Positions 43,089 to 51,900 of a stretch of DNA of 64,000 nucleotides are shown here, one piece after another. How positions within the stretch are numbered: position 1 is the first letter of the stretch; the number at the start of each line of letters is the position of its first letter. This stretch comes from a virus. The position numbers and the translations under genes were made by a program. The notes beneath the pieces are model-generated. The model was given only the letters and a program-made list of their open reading frames with translations. It was not told the origin of the DNA and made no database searches. The DNA lies in the IMG/VR virus record IMGVR_UViG_3300025096_003663, positions 17,248 to 81,247 of that record; one strand, written 5' to 3'.

Positions 43089-44027
43089 ATGGCTTTTTTG
43101 GATAATTCTGGAGATATTATATTAGATGCGGTGCTGACCGATACGGGCAGGCTCCGGCTAGCACGAGGCGACGGCTCGTTTAGAATAGCGAAGTTCGCAC
43201 TAGGCGACGACGAAATCGACTACGGGAAATACAACGCCAACAATCTAAGCGGCAGCGCCTACTACGATTTAGACATCCTCAAGACACCAGTCTTCGAGGC
43301 ATTCACAAACAATGCTTCAAACATGCAATCTAAACTAATCTCAATCGCTAGAACGAATTTATTGTATCTTCCGGTAATAAAGAAAAACACCCGAGATGCC
43401 TCAACAGCTATGTATTCCGACTCTGATGTCTCTAATTTATTTTTAGTTAGTGTCGATAATACAACCACTACAGCGATTAAGAATTGGGAACCAGATACTC
43501 AGGGCATTCTCTTCCCGACGGATAGTTCCAATGCCCATATTCGCTTAGATCAGGGGCTCGATACTGATCAGCTAACTGCTGCAAACCCTATCGACGCCGA
43601 TCTTAAAGAGACACAATATATCGTAGAGATGGATAATCGATTTGGATATCTACTGTCAAAGACGAACGAGAAAGCAGATATTTCCTTTGTTGATGATGAT
43701 AGCATAGCTAGTTATTTCCTATCCCAAGGGGTTGTTAGTAGCAACTTTATCAAGAATATGGAACCTAACAGTACGGACGGCAGCAATAAGGCAGGTTCCA
43801 GTTTGGCGGGACCGAGAGGAACGAAACTAACGACGAAGATTCGGGCATCTACCGATCTTTCTTCCACAACATTCTTGTTCTCCAAGCTTGGCTCGACAAT
43901 GACTCTCCCGACTGGAACGGGTGGTTCGGCTGAAACTTATCTTACCATAGATACTGTACTAAAAGTTACCGGGGCAACTACAGGATACAAAATTGATGTG
44001 CCCGTTAGGTACATTAAAAAGCAATAG
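43089..44027 (+). CDS. Virion protein with LTDTGR motif
   Basis: ATG 43089 is chosen over GTG 43080 because TAGGAG at 43075-43080 is eight bases upstream. The 312-residue product begins MAFLDNSGDIILDAVLTD and continues TGRLRLARGDG...FALGDDEIDYGKY, a motif set common in virion proteins of T4-like marine phages. It is the first of three consecutive structural genes behind a candidate promoter. The scheme is shared with the protein at 35684. Exact role unknown. Confidence 0.68.
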   Translation: MAFLDNSGDIILDAVLTDTGRLRLARGDGSFRIAKFALGDDEIDYGKYNANNLSGSAYYDLDILKTPVFEAFTNNASNMQSKLISIARTNLLYLPVIKKNTRDASTAMYSDSDVSNLFLVSVDNTTTTAIKNWEPDTQGILFPTDSSNAHIRLDQGLDTDQLTAANPIDADLKETQYIVEMDNRFGYLLSKTNEKADISFVDDDSIASYFLSQGVVSSNFIKNMEPNSTDGSNKAGSSLAGPRGTKLTTKIRASTDLSSTTFLFSKLGSTMTLPTGTGGSAETYLTIDTVLKVTGATTGYKIDVPVRYIKKQ

Positions 44028-44037
44028 AGGTTAAATA

Positions 44038-45078
44038 ATGGCAACAGTTTATAAAACATTTCTCAATAACGATGTCGCTTCGACACGAACTTTACTACAC
44101 GAATCGGTCCCGGTCACGGGCACCATCGTCTCAGGCACATACGCCGACACTAACATCAAGAACTACTCCCACGGACTCTTCCAGTCTGTGTATGACTATC
44201 CATACCTTAGTTCGTCAGCGAATCACATCTTTGATATCACATGCGGATACTCTAGCACTTCTCCATTATCCGCCTCCGCTGTAACAGACGGTGTTGCTGC
44301 TAGCGACATTAAAGACAAAATCAATATGTACAACCAGATGGCTCAAGTTCTAGTAGGGCACGATGTCGAAGGAAATATCCAAGAGTTCGATCAGGACGGA
44401 GATATTTCAGGCGGCGGCACTAAGATGAAAGAAGCCTATGTTCTAAACTTCGCTCGCCTCTTGACAAAAGACGAAATAAAGAAGGGCTCGTTTTCTCTCA
44501 AGGTTGCCACAGGCTCGGCAAACGATCCGGTTGACTTCGCAGACTTGCTGACGATATCTGACTACGGAGCGGAAAACGATTATCGAGTAAACTCACCAGC
44601 AGCAGAATATGGAATTCTGTATACATCATCTGCTACTCCAAGCTCAGACTCTGGGGTTGGACTGCTGTATTATCAAGCTGGAGTTGCTGTGCTTACAGCA
44701 TCACTTTTCGACGGTGCCCTGCTGGCTGACTCTGAAACATATACTGGCTCTCTCTCGGCATCCAACATTCAGTCTAATGCTGATGCTATTCGAGCCAGGA
44801 TCTACGATGTGGCATACAATAATACGACAGAACTAAACTCATCAGTTTATTTTTGCCGAGTGAATCACAACGAGTTTAACTATAGTGCTAATCCTACATA
44901 CCTGAGCAGCAGTAAGATCGTAGTGAAAGACCAAGCCACGGATGCTCCTGTTTCGTATACGACTACTGTCGGACTGTATTCTGCCGATAATGAACTTTTA
45001 GCAGTCGCGAAAGTTTCGGAGCCTCTTAAGAAGGATCCGACGAATGAGCTGATTCTTCGGGTAAGACTAGATTACTAG
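44038..45078 (+). CDS. Virion protein, paralogue A
   Basis: A 346-residue beta-rich protein. The C-terminal 40 residues contain TTVGLYSADNELLAVAKVSE and end in ILRVRLDY, the same layout as the C-terminus of the next gene product (SKIGIYDENRNLIGIAKLAT ending FKMKMDF). The shared ending implies a common domain and probably a shared assembly partner. The N-terminal parts differ. Role is inferred from location in the tail module. Confidence 0.66.
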   Translation: MATVYKTFLNNDVASTRTLLHESVPVTGTIVSGTYADTNIKNYSHGLFQSVYDYPYLSSSANHIFDITCGYSSTSPLSASAVTDGVAASDIKDKINMYNQMAQVLVGHDVEGNIQEFDQDGDISGGGTKMKEAYVLNFARLLTKDEIKKGSFSLKVATGSANDPVDFADLLTISDYGAENDYRVNSPAAEYGILYTSSATPSSDSGVGLLYYQAGVAVLTASLFDGALLADSETYTGSLSASNIQSNADAIRARIYDVAYNNTTELNSSVYFCRVNHNEFNYSANPTYLSSSKIVVKDQATDAPVSYTTTVGLYSADNELLAVAKVSEPLKKDPTNELILRVRLDY

Positions 45079-45089
45079 AAACATGAATT

Positions 45090-46208
45090 ATGTCGTTTTA
45101 CAAATTCGATCCTAGCGATATTCTCTACAACAGGATAAGAACTTATCCTCGGGTCCACTTTGATATTCACACGGGCTCGATATATTATAACGAGAATGTC
45201 AACAAGTTTGGAACCCCAAACGGAAATGTATCACTCCAGGAGCTAGCTACACTGAAAGCATCTGGGGGAGACTATTATACTTTCGTTACGAAGGATAGTG
45301 GACTTGCAGCTTTCAATACTGTATCCACCACGGCTTTTAACGGACTGAGTTTTGGCGATGTGATTACTTCGTCTCTCCCACAAACAGCTTCGATCTCTAT
45401 TGAATACCACGAAGAGGGAGACAGTCGCCTTCACATTGATGCTCTGAGAACTCACACGGACAACTATACTTACCTAAGCAATCATTATGCTTTTAGTTCC
45501 TCTTTAGGAGATAAGGACACACAATCGCTAACATTGGTGAGCTTCCCGTCCATTTTCTACGGCTCATCTATCAAGAAGGGGAGTGTAGATTTAAAATTTT
45601 ATATCACTGGAACACTGATCGGGCAACTTAGAGATGAATACGAAAACGGCGAACTTATACAAGTTGGTCCGCCTGGTAGCACGGGGTCGGGGAGTGTTGC
45701 CGGTGTAGCATACTACGGAGAGGGGCTTCTCCTCCTCACGGGAAGCTGGAACATCACAGAAGAGTCTCAAGATTTTTATGACGGACTGGATTATCCAAAG
45801 TGGAAGTATTTTGCCTCGCCAGGAATTCCGCCATTCCCAGAAACAGAATCAACGAATTATTCGATTGATCTCAGCGGCACGAACTATGTTCCAGTGGTTA
45901 CAATGTTGGCTCATGCTAAAAAGGCTCATCTAAACCACTCGAACAATCCCACGGTCATTACTTATGGACAAGCTAATACCAGAGACACTGGAACTCTTGG
46001 GTTTTATGAGCGAACGGACTTAGATATTAAAAATGTAGCCAAATACCCGTATAATGAAGATACGGGCTCTTTTAAGAAAGAAACATATGTCTCCAAAATT
46101 GGAATATACGACGAAAACAGAAACTTGATTGGGATTGCAAAACTGGCAACCCCAGTAAGAAAAAGAGAAAATGATAACTTCACTTTCAAAATGAAAATGG
46201 ATTTTTAG
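45090..46208 (+). CDS. Virion protein, paralogue B
   Basis: A 372-residue beta-rich protein starting MSFYKFDPSDILYNRIRTYP. It shares its C-terminal domain with the preceding gene product. No enzymatic motif. Its TAG stop at 46206-46208 supplies the first base of the GTG start of the RuvC-like gene, so structural and replication genes are translationally adjacent. Likely a tail or neck component. Confidence 0.66.
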   Translation: MSFYKFDPSDILYNRIRTYPRVHFDIHTGSIYYNENVNKFGTPNGNVSLQELATLKASGGDYYTFVTKDSGLAAFNTVSTTAFNGLSFGDVITSSLPQTASISIEYHEEGDSRLHIDALRTHTDNYTYLSNHYAFSSSLGDKDTQSLTLVSFPSIFYGSSIKKGSVDLKFYITGTLIGQLRDEYENGELIQVGPPGSTGSGSVAGVAYYGEGLLLLTGSWNITEESQDFYDGLDYPKWKYFASPGIPPFPETESTNYSIDLSGTNYVPVVTMLAHAKKAHLNHSNNPTVITYGQANTRDTGTLGFYERTDLDIKNVAKYPYNEDTGSFKKETYVSKIGIYDENRNLIGIAKLATPVRKRENDNFTFKMKMDF

Positions 46209-46726
46209 TGTTATTAGGATTAGATATTTCAACAAGCATCACGGGATTATGTGTTCTGGATGCTAGCGGCACCATTGTTCACTCTGACTATATTGATATG
46301 AGAAAAGAGAAATCTTTTTACGAAAAAGTGAAGAAGGCAAAAGACATCATTGCCGCCACAATAAAAGAGCATAACATAAAAGAAGTCTGGATAGAACAAT
46401 CTCTCCAGGCTTTCCGTCCCGGATTGAGCTCGGCGAAAACCCTGCTTACGCTGGCTAAGTTCAACGGCATCTTGTCGTGGACAATTTGGGAATCAGGAAT
46501 CGAGCCAAATTATGTTGGAGCGAGCACAGCAAGAAAATCTTGTGGGATCAAAGTCCCGAGAGGAGAGAAGGCAAAAAATGTTGTAGTGAACTTTTTACTT
46601 GACAACGAGCCCTGTTTTGAGGTAGAATATACAAAGTTCGGAAATGTCAAACAACATTTTTTTGATATTGCCGATGCTATCATAGTAGCGAAAGCAGGTT
46701 TTACATGTCACACGAAGAAAAGCTAG
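46208..46726 (+). CDS. RuvC-like Holliday junction nuclease
   Basis: A 172-residue protein of RNase H-like RuvC fold: Asp6 in MLLGLDISTSITG, Glu63 in EVWIEQSLQ, and Asp153/Asp156 in FFDIADAIIVAKAG supply the four acidic metal ligands. Length fits RuvC (about 170). It would resolve branched DNA before packaging. T4 itself uses the unrelated endonuclease VII (gp49), so this is a possible functional substitute. GTG start at 46208 overlaps the upstream stop by one base; the end overlaps the primase gene. Confidence 0.82.
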   Translation: MLLGLDISTSITGLCVLDASGTIVHSDYIDMRKEKSFYEKVKKAKDIIAATIKEHNIKEVWIEQSLQAFRPGLSSAKTLLTLAKFNGILSWTIWESGIEPNYVGASTARKSCGIKVPRGEKAKNVVVNFLLDNEPCFEVEYTKFGNVKQHFFDIADAIIVAKAGFTCHTKKS

Positions 46727-47658
46727 ACACCCTCAAGAATGTCTTGTCTTTCTCTCACAGAATCAAGGGTGAACATCTTTTCTACTGCCCATACTGTAAT
46801 CATCACAATCCAAAGCTGTCGGTAAATATAGACAAGAATGTTTATAAATGCTGGGTTTGTGATACAAGGGGAAAAGATATATGGAGAATTGTTAGGAAGT
46901 TTGGAGACTTCAGAGATAAGAGAACTTGGAGATCTTTCTCCGAAGAAATCGACTATTCTGAAACAAACATATTCGAAGCCTTGTTTGGAGAAAAGGAAGA
47001 GGAACAAGAGGAGAAGCTAACTTTACCAGAGGAGTTCATTCCGCTATCGAACAAGAAAAATCCAATCAGTGCTAGGGCACCCTTGAAATATCTCGCCGAC
47101 AGAGGTATAGGAAAGAAAGAAATAATAAACTGGAAGATCGGCTATTGTTCGAGGGGAGAATATGGCGGAAGGATTGTGTTCCCATCTTTCGATAAGAGCG
47201 GTAATGTCAATTATTTTGTTGCTAGAACTTATGGAGACGACTGGGTAAAATATAGGAATCCCCCAGCAACTCGAAATGTTATTTTCAACGAACTTTTTGT
47301 GGACTGGAAAGAGAGAGTATTCTTGGTTGAGGGAATCTTTGATGCAATCTTTCTTGGCACGAATGCCATCCCAATCCTTGGTTCTACTATGAATGAAGAT
47401 TCCAAGCTGTTTAAGAAAATAATAAATAACGATACTGCTGTTTATATGGCTCTCGATGATGATGCCGAAAAGAAATCTATGAGGATAATAGAGAGCCTGA
47501 TTTCTCACGGAACTGAGGTTTATAAGGTAGATACATCAGGCTTTGAAGATATTGCTGAGATGCCGAAAAAAACACTTGACAAAAGAATTAAAAGTGCTAA
47601 AATGATAACTAACGAAGATTTTCTAAGTCGGAAGATCCGTTCGATTGTTGGAGTATAA
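46705..47658 (+). CDS. gp61: DNA primase (gp61/DnaG type)
   Basis: A 317-residue primase with an N-terminal zinc-binding domain, Cys28, Cys31, Cys49 and Cys52 in YCPYCNHH and YKCWVCDTRG, and a TOPRIM core: VFLVEGIFDAIFLG with the catalytic Glu, and ALDDDAEKK with the metal-binding Asp cluster. The short length is similar to T4 gp61 (342 aa) rather than bacterial DnaG. It would make RNA primers with the phage helicase, which is not in this window. The gene overlaps the RuvC-like gene by 22 bases and ends immediately before the nuclease fusion. Confidence 0.9.
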   Translation: MSHEEKLDTLKNVLSFSHRIKGEHLFYCPYCNHHNPKLSVNIDKNVYKCWVCDTRGKDIWRIVRKFGDFRDKRTWRSFSEEIDYSETNIFEALFGEKEEEQEEKLTLPEEFIPLSNKKNPISARAPLKYLADRGIGKKEIINWKIGYCSRGEYGGRIVFPSFDKSGNVNYFVARTYGDDWVKYRNPPATRNVIFNELFVDWKERVFLVEGIFDAIFLGTNAIPILGSTMNEDSKLFKKIINNDTAVYMALDDDAEKKSMRIIESLISHGTEVYKVDTSGFEDIAEMPKKTLDKRIKSAKMITNEDFLSRKIRSIVGV

Positions 47659-50600
47659 ATGAGAATAGCTCACATTTCTGATACACACATCAGGAACTAT
47701 GACAGGCAAGACCAATACAAGGCGATATTTAAATCGCTCTATAAGTCTGTGAGAGAAAATAAGATAGAGTATATTATCCACACTGGAGATATCGCTCACA
47801 AGAAGACGAGCATCTCGCCAGAGTATGTAGAGATATGTTCAGACTTTCTCAGGAACCTTGAAAGTGTCGCTCCCACATATGTTATTTTAGGTAACCACGA
47901 TGGTAACCTTAGAAACTCGGACAGACAAGATGCACTGACACCGATTGTGGATGCCCTCCGTCTTGAGAACTTGTTTCTTCTCAAGAACTCGGGAGAATAT
48001 TCCGTCAACGAGGAACTTACTTTAAATGTTCTTTCTGTCTTCGACACAGACAATTGGGTAAAAACACCAACGGATGATAGCAAGATAAACATAGCCCTCT
48101 ACCACGGTGGTATCAGAGGCTCCCAGACAGACATAGGCTGGGATATTAAAGTCGATCACGACACGGGCATCTTCAGCCCTTTCGATTATGCGATGCTGGG
48201 CGACATTCATAAGTCCAACCAAATTCTAGACTCTGAGGGTAGAATCCGGTATGCGGGTAGCACAATCCAGCAAGATCATGGAGAAGCCCCGGACAAAGGA
48301 TACTTGATTTGGGATATTAAGAGCAAGGAAGAGTTTAATGTTGAACATATTATCCTTCCAGATCCAAACCCCCACTTGGATATCATACTTACTCCTTCTG
48401 GCGAACTTCCGGAAGATGTGAATATCCCAGAAGGAGCCAGAGCGAGAATTATTGCAGAAAAGTCGATAGGAACATCCCAGCAAAAGAAGCTGCTAGATGT
48501 TGTTAGGAAGCGCTTCTCTCCCCAGAGAGTTACTTTTAAAAATAAGAATGTCGGTGAGTCTGCTAGAGATGAAATAGTTTCCGAGCTAGATATTGGAGAT
48601 CTTAAGTCTCTTGATGTCCAAGAGAAGCTTATCAGAGAATATCTAAAGGACTACAATGCCTCTTCAGATGTTATGAGTGAGATTATCGAATTGAATGCTA
48701 GGATGAATGCTATTTCGGAAGCAGAAGATACGACTCTACGAAATGTCAATTGGAGTGTAAATACTCTTCGCTGGGATAACTTATTTAACTACGGAGAGGG
48801 CAATAAGATTGATTTCACTGCTCTAAGCGGGATTATAGGAATCTTTGGGAAAAACTATTCAGGAAAGTCCAGTGTCATTGACAGCCTCTTGTTTACACTA
48901 GAGAACAGCACATCTAAGAGTAGTGTCAAGAATGTTGATATCATAAATCAGAACAAGAAGTTCGCCCAATCCAACCTCTCTCTTACGATTGGTAATGTGA
49001 AATACTTGATCGAGAGAAAGATGGAGAAATATGTCAAAAAGCTCAAGGGCAAACAAACCGACGAAGCTAAAATGACACTCGATTTCTCCTCAAAGAATGT
49101 TGTAACCGGCGAAGAGCGAAACCTAAATGGCGAAACGAGAGGAGATACTGACAACAATATTCGAAGAATTTTCGGGAATAAAGATGACTTCATGACGACA
49201 AGCTTCAGCTCTCAGATGGACTCTCTTCAATTTATCAATCAAGGCTCTGTCGATAGAAAAAAGAGTTTGAGTAAGTTTCTGGGACTTGATCTGTTCGAGC
49301 GAAGGTATAAGATAACAAAAGAAGAGTCTTCTGACACGAGCGGTGCACTGAAGCAGCACGAGAATATTGACTATGATGAGAGCATCTCTAGCGAGAAGCA
49401 GAGTCTCTCTGTTGCTTCGAAAGAGTTGTCAGCACAAAAGCGCACCTGCACTTCCCTGAAAGGAAAGCTTCAAAAAGCACTAGGTGGTGTAAACGATATA
49501 GAAATAAAGATTGCTTCCTATCCAAAGCTGGATATCAATATTGATAAGAACAGAAAAGATATGGAAATAGCGAAAGCGACACATGAATCCCTAAAATCCA
49601 GCAAAGCTGAAAAAGAAGCCATGGCGAACAAAAACAGGTCTTATTTAGATAAGATTGATAGCTTTGTTTCATCTTGTTCTTACGAAGATTTGCGAGCAGA
49701 AAAAGATTCAATACAATCTATTGACACAGATCTGTCACTACTGTTGGTTGAGCACCAGCGAGTAGAAGGGCAAAAGAATAACCTGAGACAAAAGATTTCA
49801 CTACTTAGCGAAGTCCCTTGTGGCGACAAATTTCCTGGATGTAAATTTTTACACGATGCAGTAAAATCGCAGGGAGAAATCTCCGGGGTCGATAATGAGT
49901 TGGTATCTCTAACTAAGAAGACCGACAGCTTGAAAGAGCAATTCAGATCCATAGACAGAGACAAGGTGTTTTCTAAAATAGAGAAGTATGAAAAGATATT
50001 GAAAAATAAGGCAGAGGTAGAAAAAGAAAATAACACCCTCTTGCTGGAATTAGAGCGAAAAACTTCTAACATAAAAGAGTGCCTACGGAATATTGATGAT
50101 CTGGAGAAGGCAGAGAAAGAGTATCTCGAAAACGAGAAAGACTGCAAGCTCGTCGCCTCCCTGCTAAAGAAAAAGGAAACAGCAAAGCAACAAGTGGTAG
50201 GTATTCAAGACAGTTTGGAAGAGTGTGAGAATGACATTTTTAAACTTATTGCCAACAAGAGTAGCTACGAAGAGAGAATCTCTCTCCTCAAAGAACAGAA
50301 AAAGAAGTACGAAGATTTGAAGACACAAAATGTTGCCTACGAATTGCTAAAGAGTTGTATGGATCCAAACGGCATCAGTTCAGATATTATCAAAAAATAT
50401 CTTCCTGTCATTAATGAGGAGATCAACAAGGTTCTTATTTCCGTTGTGCCGTTTGAAGTCTTCTTTGAGCTTCAGGAGCGAAAGCTCGATATTTATATCA
50501 GGCATCCCAAATATGAGCCCCGAGTAATAGAGATGGCAAGTGGTGCCGAGAAGACACTGGCTGCCATGGCAATTCGATTAGCACTCACGAAAGTGGGCAC

Positions 50601-50808
50601 TCTTCCGAAGAGCGATATTTTCATACTAGATGAGCCAGCAACAGATTTAGACTCGGAAAATATGGAAGGCTTCTTATCAATACTAGAAATGTTAAAATCC
50701 CAGTTTAAGACCATTATACTTATCTCACATCTAGATACTCTAAAAGAATGTGTTGACGACGAGATTATTATAGATAAGAAAAATGGTTTCGCTAGTGTAA
50801 ACATTTAG
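47659..50808 (+). CDS. Fused Mre11-Rad50 (gp47-gp46) nuclease/ATPase
   Basis: A single 1049-codon frame carries both subunits that T4 makes separately. Residues 1-350 are the SbcD/gp47 nuclease: Asp8/His10 in ISDTHIRN, Asp44/His47 in HTGDIAHKK, Asn79-His80-Asp81 in LGNHDGN, His149, and Asp182/His184 in LGDIHKSN. From about 365 on it is SbcC/gp46: Walker A GKNYSGKS (397-404), long coiled coil with a Cys-x6-Cys hook (CGDKFPGC, near 720), signature ASGAEKTLAAM (near 958) and Walker B IFILDEPATDLD (near 990). It would process DNA ends for recombination-dependent replication. All key residues seem intact, so the fusion looks functional. Confidence 0.93.
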   Translation: MRIAHISDTHIRNYDRQDQYKAIFKSLYKSVRENKIEYIIHTGDIAHKKTSISPEYVEICSDFLRNLESVAPTYVILGNHDGNLRNSDRQDALTPIVDALRLENLFLLKNSGEYSVNEELTLNVLSVFDTDNWVKTPTDDSKINIALYHGGIRGSQTDIGWDIKVDHDTGIFSPFDYAMLGDIHKSNQILDSEGRIRYAGSTIQQDHGEAPDKGYLIWDIKSKEEFNVEHIILPDPNPHLDIILTPSGELPEDVNIPEGARARIIAEKSIGTSQQKKLLDVVRKRFSPQRVTFKNKNVGESARDEIVSELDIGDLKSLDVQEKLIREYLKDYNASSDVMSEIIELNARMNAISEAEDTTLRNVNWSVNTLRWDNLFNYGEGNKIDFTALSGIIGIFGKNYSGKSSVIDSLLFTLENSTSKSSVKNVDIINQNKKFAQSNLSLTIGNVKYLIERKMEKYVKKLKGKQTDEAKMTLDFSSKNVVTGEERNLNGETRGDTDNNIRRIFGNKDDFMTTSFSSQMDSLQFINQGSVDRKKSLSKFLGLDLFERRYKITKEESSDTSGALKQHENIDYDESISSEKQSLSVASKELSAQKRTCTSLKGKLQKALGGVNDIEIKIASYPKLDINIDKNRKDMEIAKATHESLKSSKAEKEAMANKNRSYLDKIDSFVSSCSYEDLRAEKDSIQSIDTDLSLLLVEHQRVEGQKNNLRQKISLLSEVPCGDKFPGCKFLHDAVKSQGEISGVDNELVSLTKKTDSLKEQFRSIDRDKVFSKIEKYEKILKNKAEVEKENNTLLLELERKTSNIKECLRNIDDLEKAEKEYLENEKDCKLVASLLKKKETAKQQVVGIQDSLEECENDIFKLIANKSSYEERISLLKEQKKKYEDLKTQNVAYELLKSCMDPNGISSDIIKKYLPVINEEINKVLISVVPFEVFFELQERKLDIYIRHPKYEPRVIEMASGAEKTLAAMAIRLALTKVGTLPKSDIFILDEPATDLDSENMEGFLSILEMLKSQFKTIILISHLDTLKECVDDEIIIDKKNGFASVNI

Positions 50809-50819
50809 GAGGATATCTA

Positions 50820-51053
50820 ATGACTGAAAAGGAAAATATAATATCAGAAAGCGATGTAAGCAAGAGCACCGGCATAATCGATATGGGACTAGCCAAGCTG
50901 ACGAGTAGAAAGCTTCTTGTGTGGACTACAGCGACTGTAGCACTGTTTATGAACATAGTCCCACCAGAGGAATGGCTCCAAGTTTGCTTGCTTTATATAG
51001 GCTCTCAGGCAGCCGTAGATATGATTGTTGCCTTTAGGAACTCAGGACGATGA
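50820..51053 (+). CDS. Small membrane protein, holin candidate
   Basis: A 77-residue protein behind AGGAGGAT. One clear hydrophobic segment (KLLVWTTATVALFMNIV, about 31-47) and a second weaker one (LQVCLLYIGSQAAVDMIVAF) suggest two membrane passes with short charged ends. Followed by two further membrane proteins with 4-base overlaps, so a lysis cassette is plausible. Holin assignment is by context only. Confidence 0.55.
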   Translation: MTEKENIISESDVSKSTGIIDMGLAKLTSRKLLVWTTATVALFMNIVPPEEWLQVCLLYIGSQAAVDMIVAFRNSGR

Positions 51054-51445
51054 TTCAGTTGATTATAGCTAAAAGCTATCTCAAGAGGGCTTATATGTGG
51101 GTGAAGAACCACTGGTATGTTCCGTTTGGATTACTGTTTGCGGCAGTGACGTGGTTTTTCTATCGGCAGAAGTCGGCGATGCTTGTTGATAACCTCAAGG
51201 AAACTCGGTCTTCCCACAAGAAGGAAGTCGAGGAAATGAAGAAGGTTCACGAAAAACATATTTCGGACAGGCAACAATCTCTAGACTCTTTTAAAGAAGC
51301 AGAAAAAAAGACTGAAGAGGAAAACAAAGCCAAAACCCAAGAATCTCTAAATAAAGAAAAAGAGAGAAAGGAAGAGCTAAGGAAGAAAGAGATACACGAA
51401 ATTGCCGAAGAGTTGAAGAAGTTCCACAACGAAAGGAAGAAGTGA
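51050..51445 (+). CDS. Membrane-anchored coiled-coil protein, i-spanin-like
   Basis: A 131-residue protein with one N-terminal membrane segment (about 22-41, WYVPFGLLFAAVTWFFY) and then an almost uninterrupted Lys/Glu coiled coil to the C-terminus. This is the topology of inner-membrane spanins. It overlaps both neighbours by a few bases. No lipoprotein o-spanin partner was recognised next to it, so the call is tentative. Confidence 0.55.
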   Translation: MIQLIIAKSYLKRAYMWVKNHWYVPFGLLFAAVTWFFYRQKSAMLVDNLKETRSSHKKEVEEMKKVHEKHISDRQQSLDSFKEAEKKTEEENKAKTQESLNKEKERKEELRKKEIHEIAEELKKFHNERKK

Positions 51446-51900
51446 TGAGAATAATAGCAATAGCGACAATGCTTATGCTGATGTCTTCCAGTCCCTCAGT
51501 GGCTCAAAATATTGTTGCTGTTGAGAAAGGAGCCCCAGCTCCTTTTGACGGTGTTTTGCTGGATAAAGAAACCGCCGCAGACATCATTGCCTCTGGCGAG
51601 CTCAGCGACGAGAGATGCAACATTAAACTTGAATATGAAGTGGGAAAGGCTACGAATGCCTGTAACCTAGATAAAGGAATCGCCGAGGCTAACTTGGCGG
51701 CAGAGAAGGAGAGAGCAGAGAAGATCCTGTCCATTAAGACCCAGGAGATAGATAGGCTCAATAAGAAGTTAGAAGAATCAGCCAGCCCTGATTGGGGACC
51801 AGCTTGGTTTGCCGGCGGAGCCTCCATAGGAGTTGTTGCTTCTTTGGTAATTTTCTTTATAGCAGTTCAAACAGTTAACACAGATATTACTCAATTATGA
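51445..51900 (+). CDS. Secreted/membrane protein with signal peptide
   Basis: The 151-residue product starts with a signal peptide (MRIIAIATMLMLMSSSPSVA, cleavage plausible after SVA-Q), has APAPFDGVLLDKETAADI, two cysteines (RCNIKLEY, NACNL), a coiled coil (AAEKERAEKILSIKTQEIDR) and a C-terminal membrane helix (ASIGVVASLVIFFIAV). Thus it would span the periplasm with its C-terminus in the membrane. Similar proteins occur in phage lysis regions. ATG 51445 is used; GTG 51442 is an alternative. Confidence 0.58.
   Translation: MRIIAIATMLMLMSSSPSVAQNIVAVEKGAPAPFDGVLLDKETAADIIASGELSDERCNIKLEYEVGKATNACNLDKGIAEANLAAEKERAEKILSIKTQEIDRLNKKLEESASPDWGPAWFAGGASIGVVASLVIFFIAVQTVNTDITQL

Noticed and set aside
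49680-50147. 155-codon minus-strand ORF inside the nuclease/ATPase gene
   Set aside because: Lies opposite the Rad50 coiled coil; Ser/Phe-rich translation is the mirror of Lys/Glu codons and shows no start signal.
51504-51827. 107-codon minus-strand ORF opposite the signal-peptide protein
   Set aside because: Shadow frame; the plus strand has a clear signal peptide, coiled coil and membrane helix.
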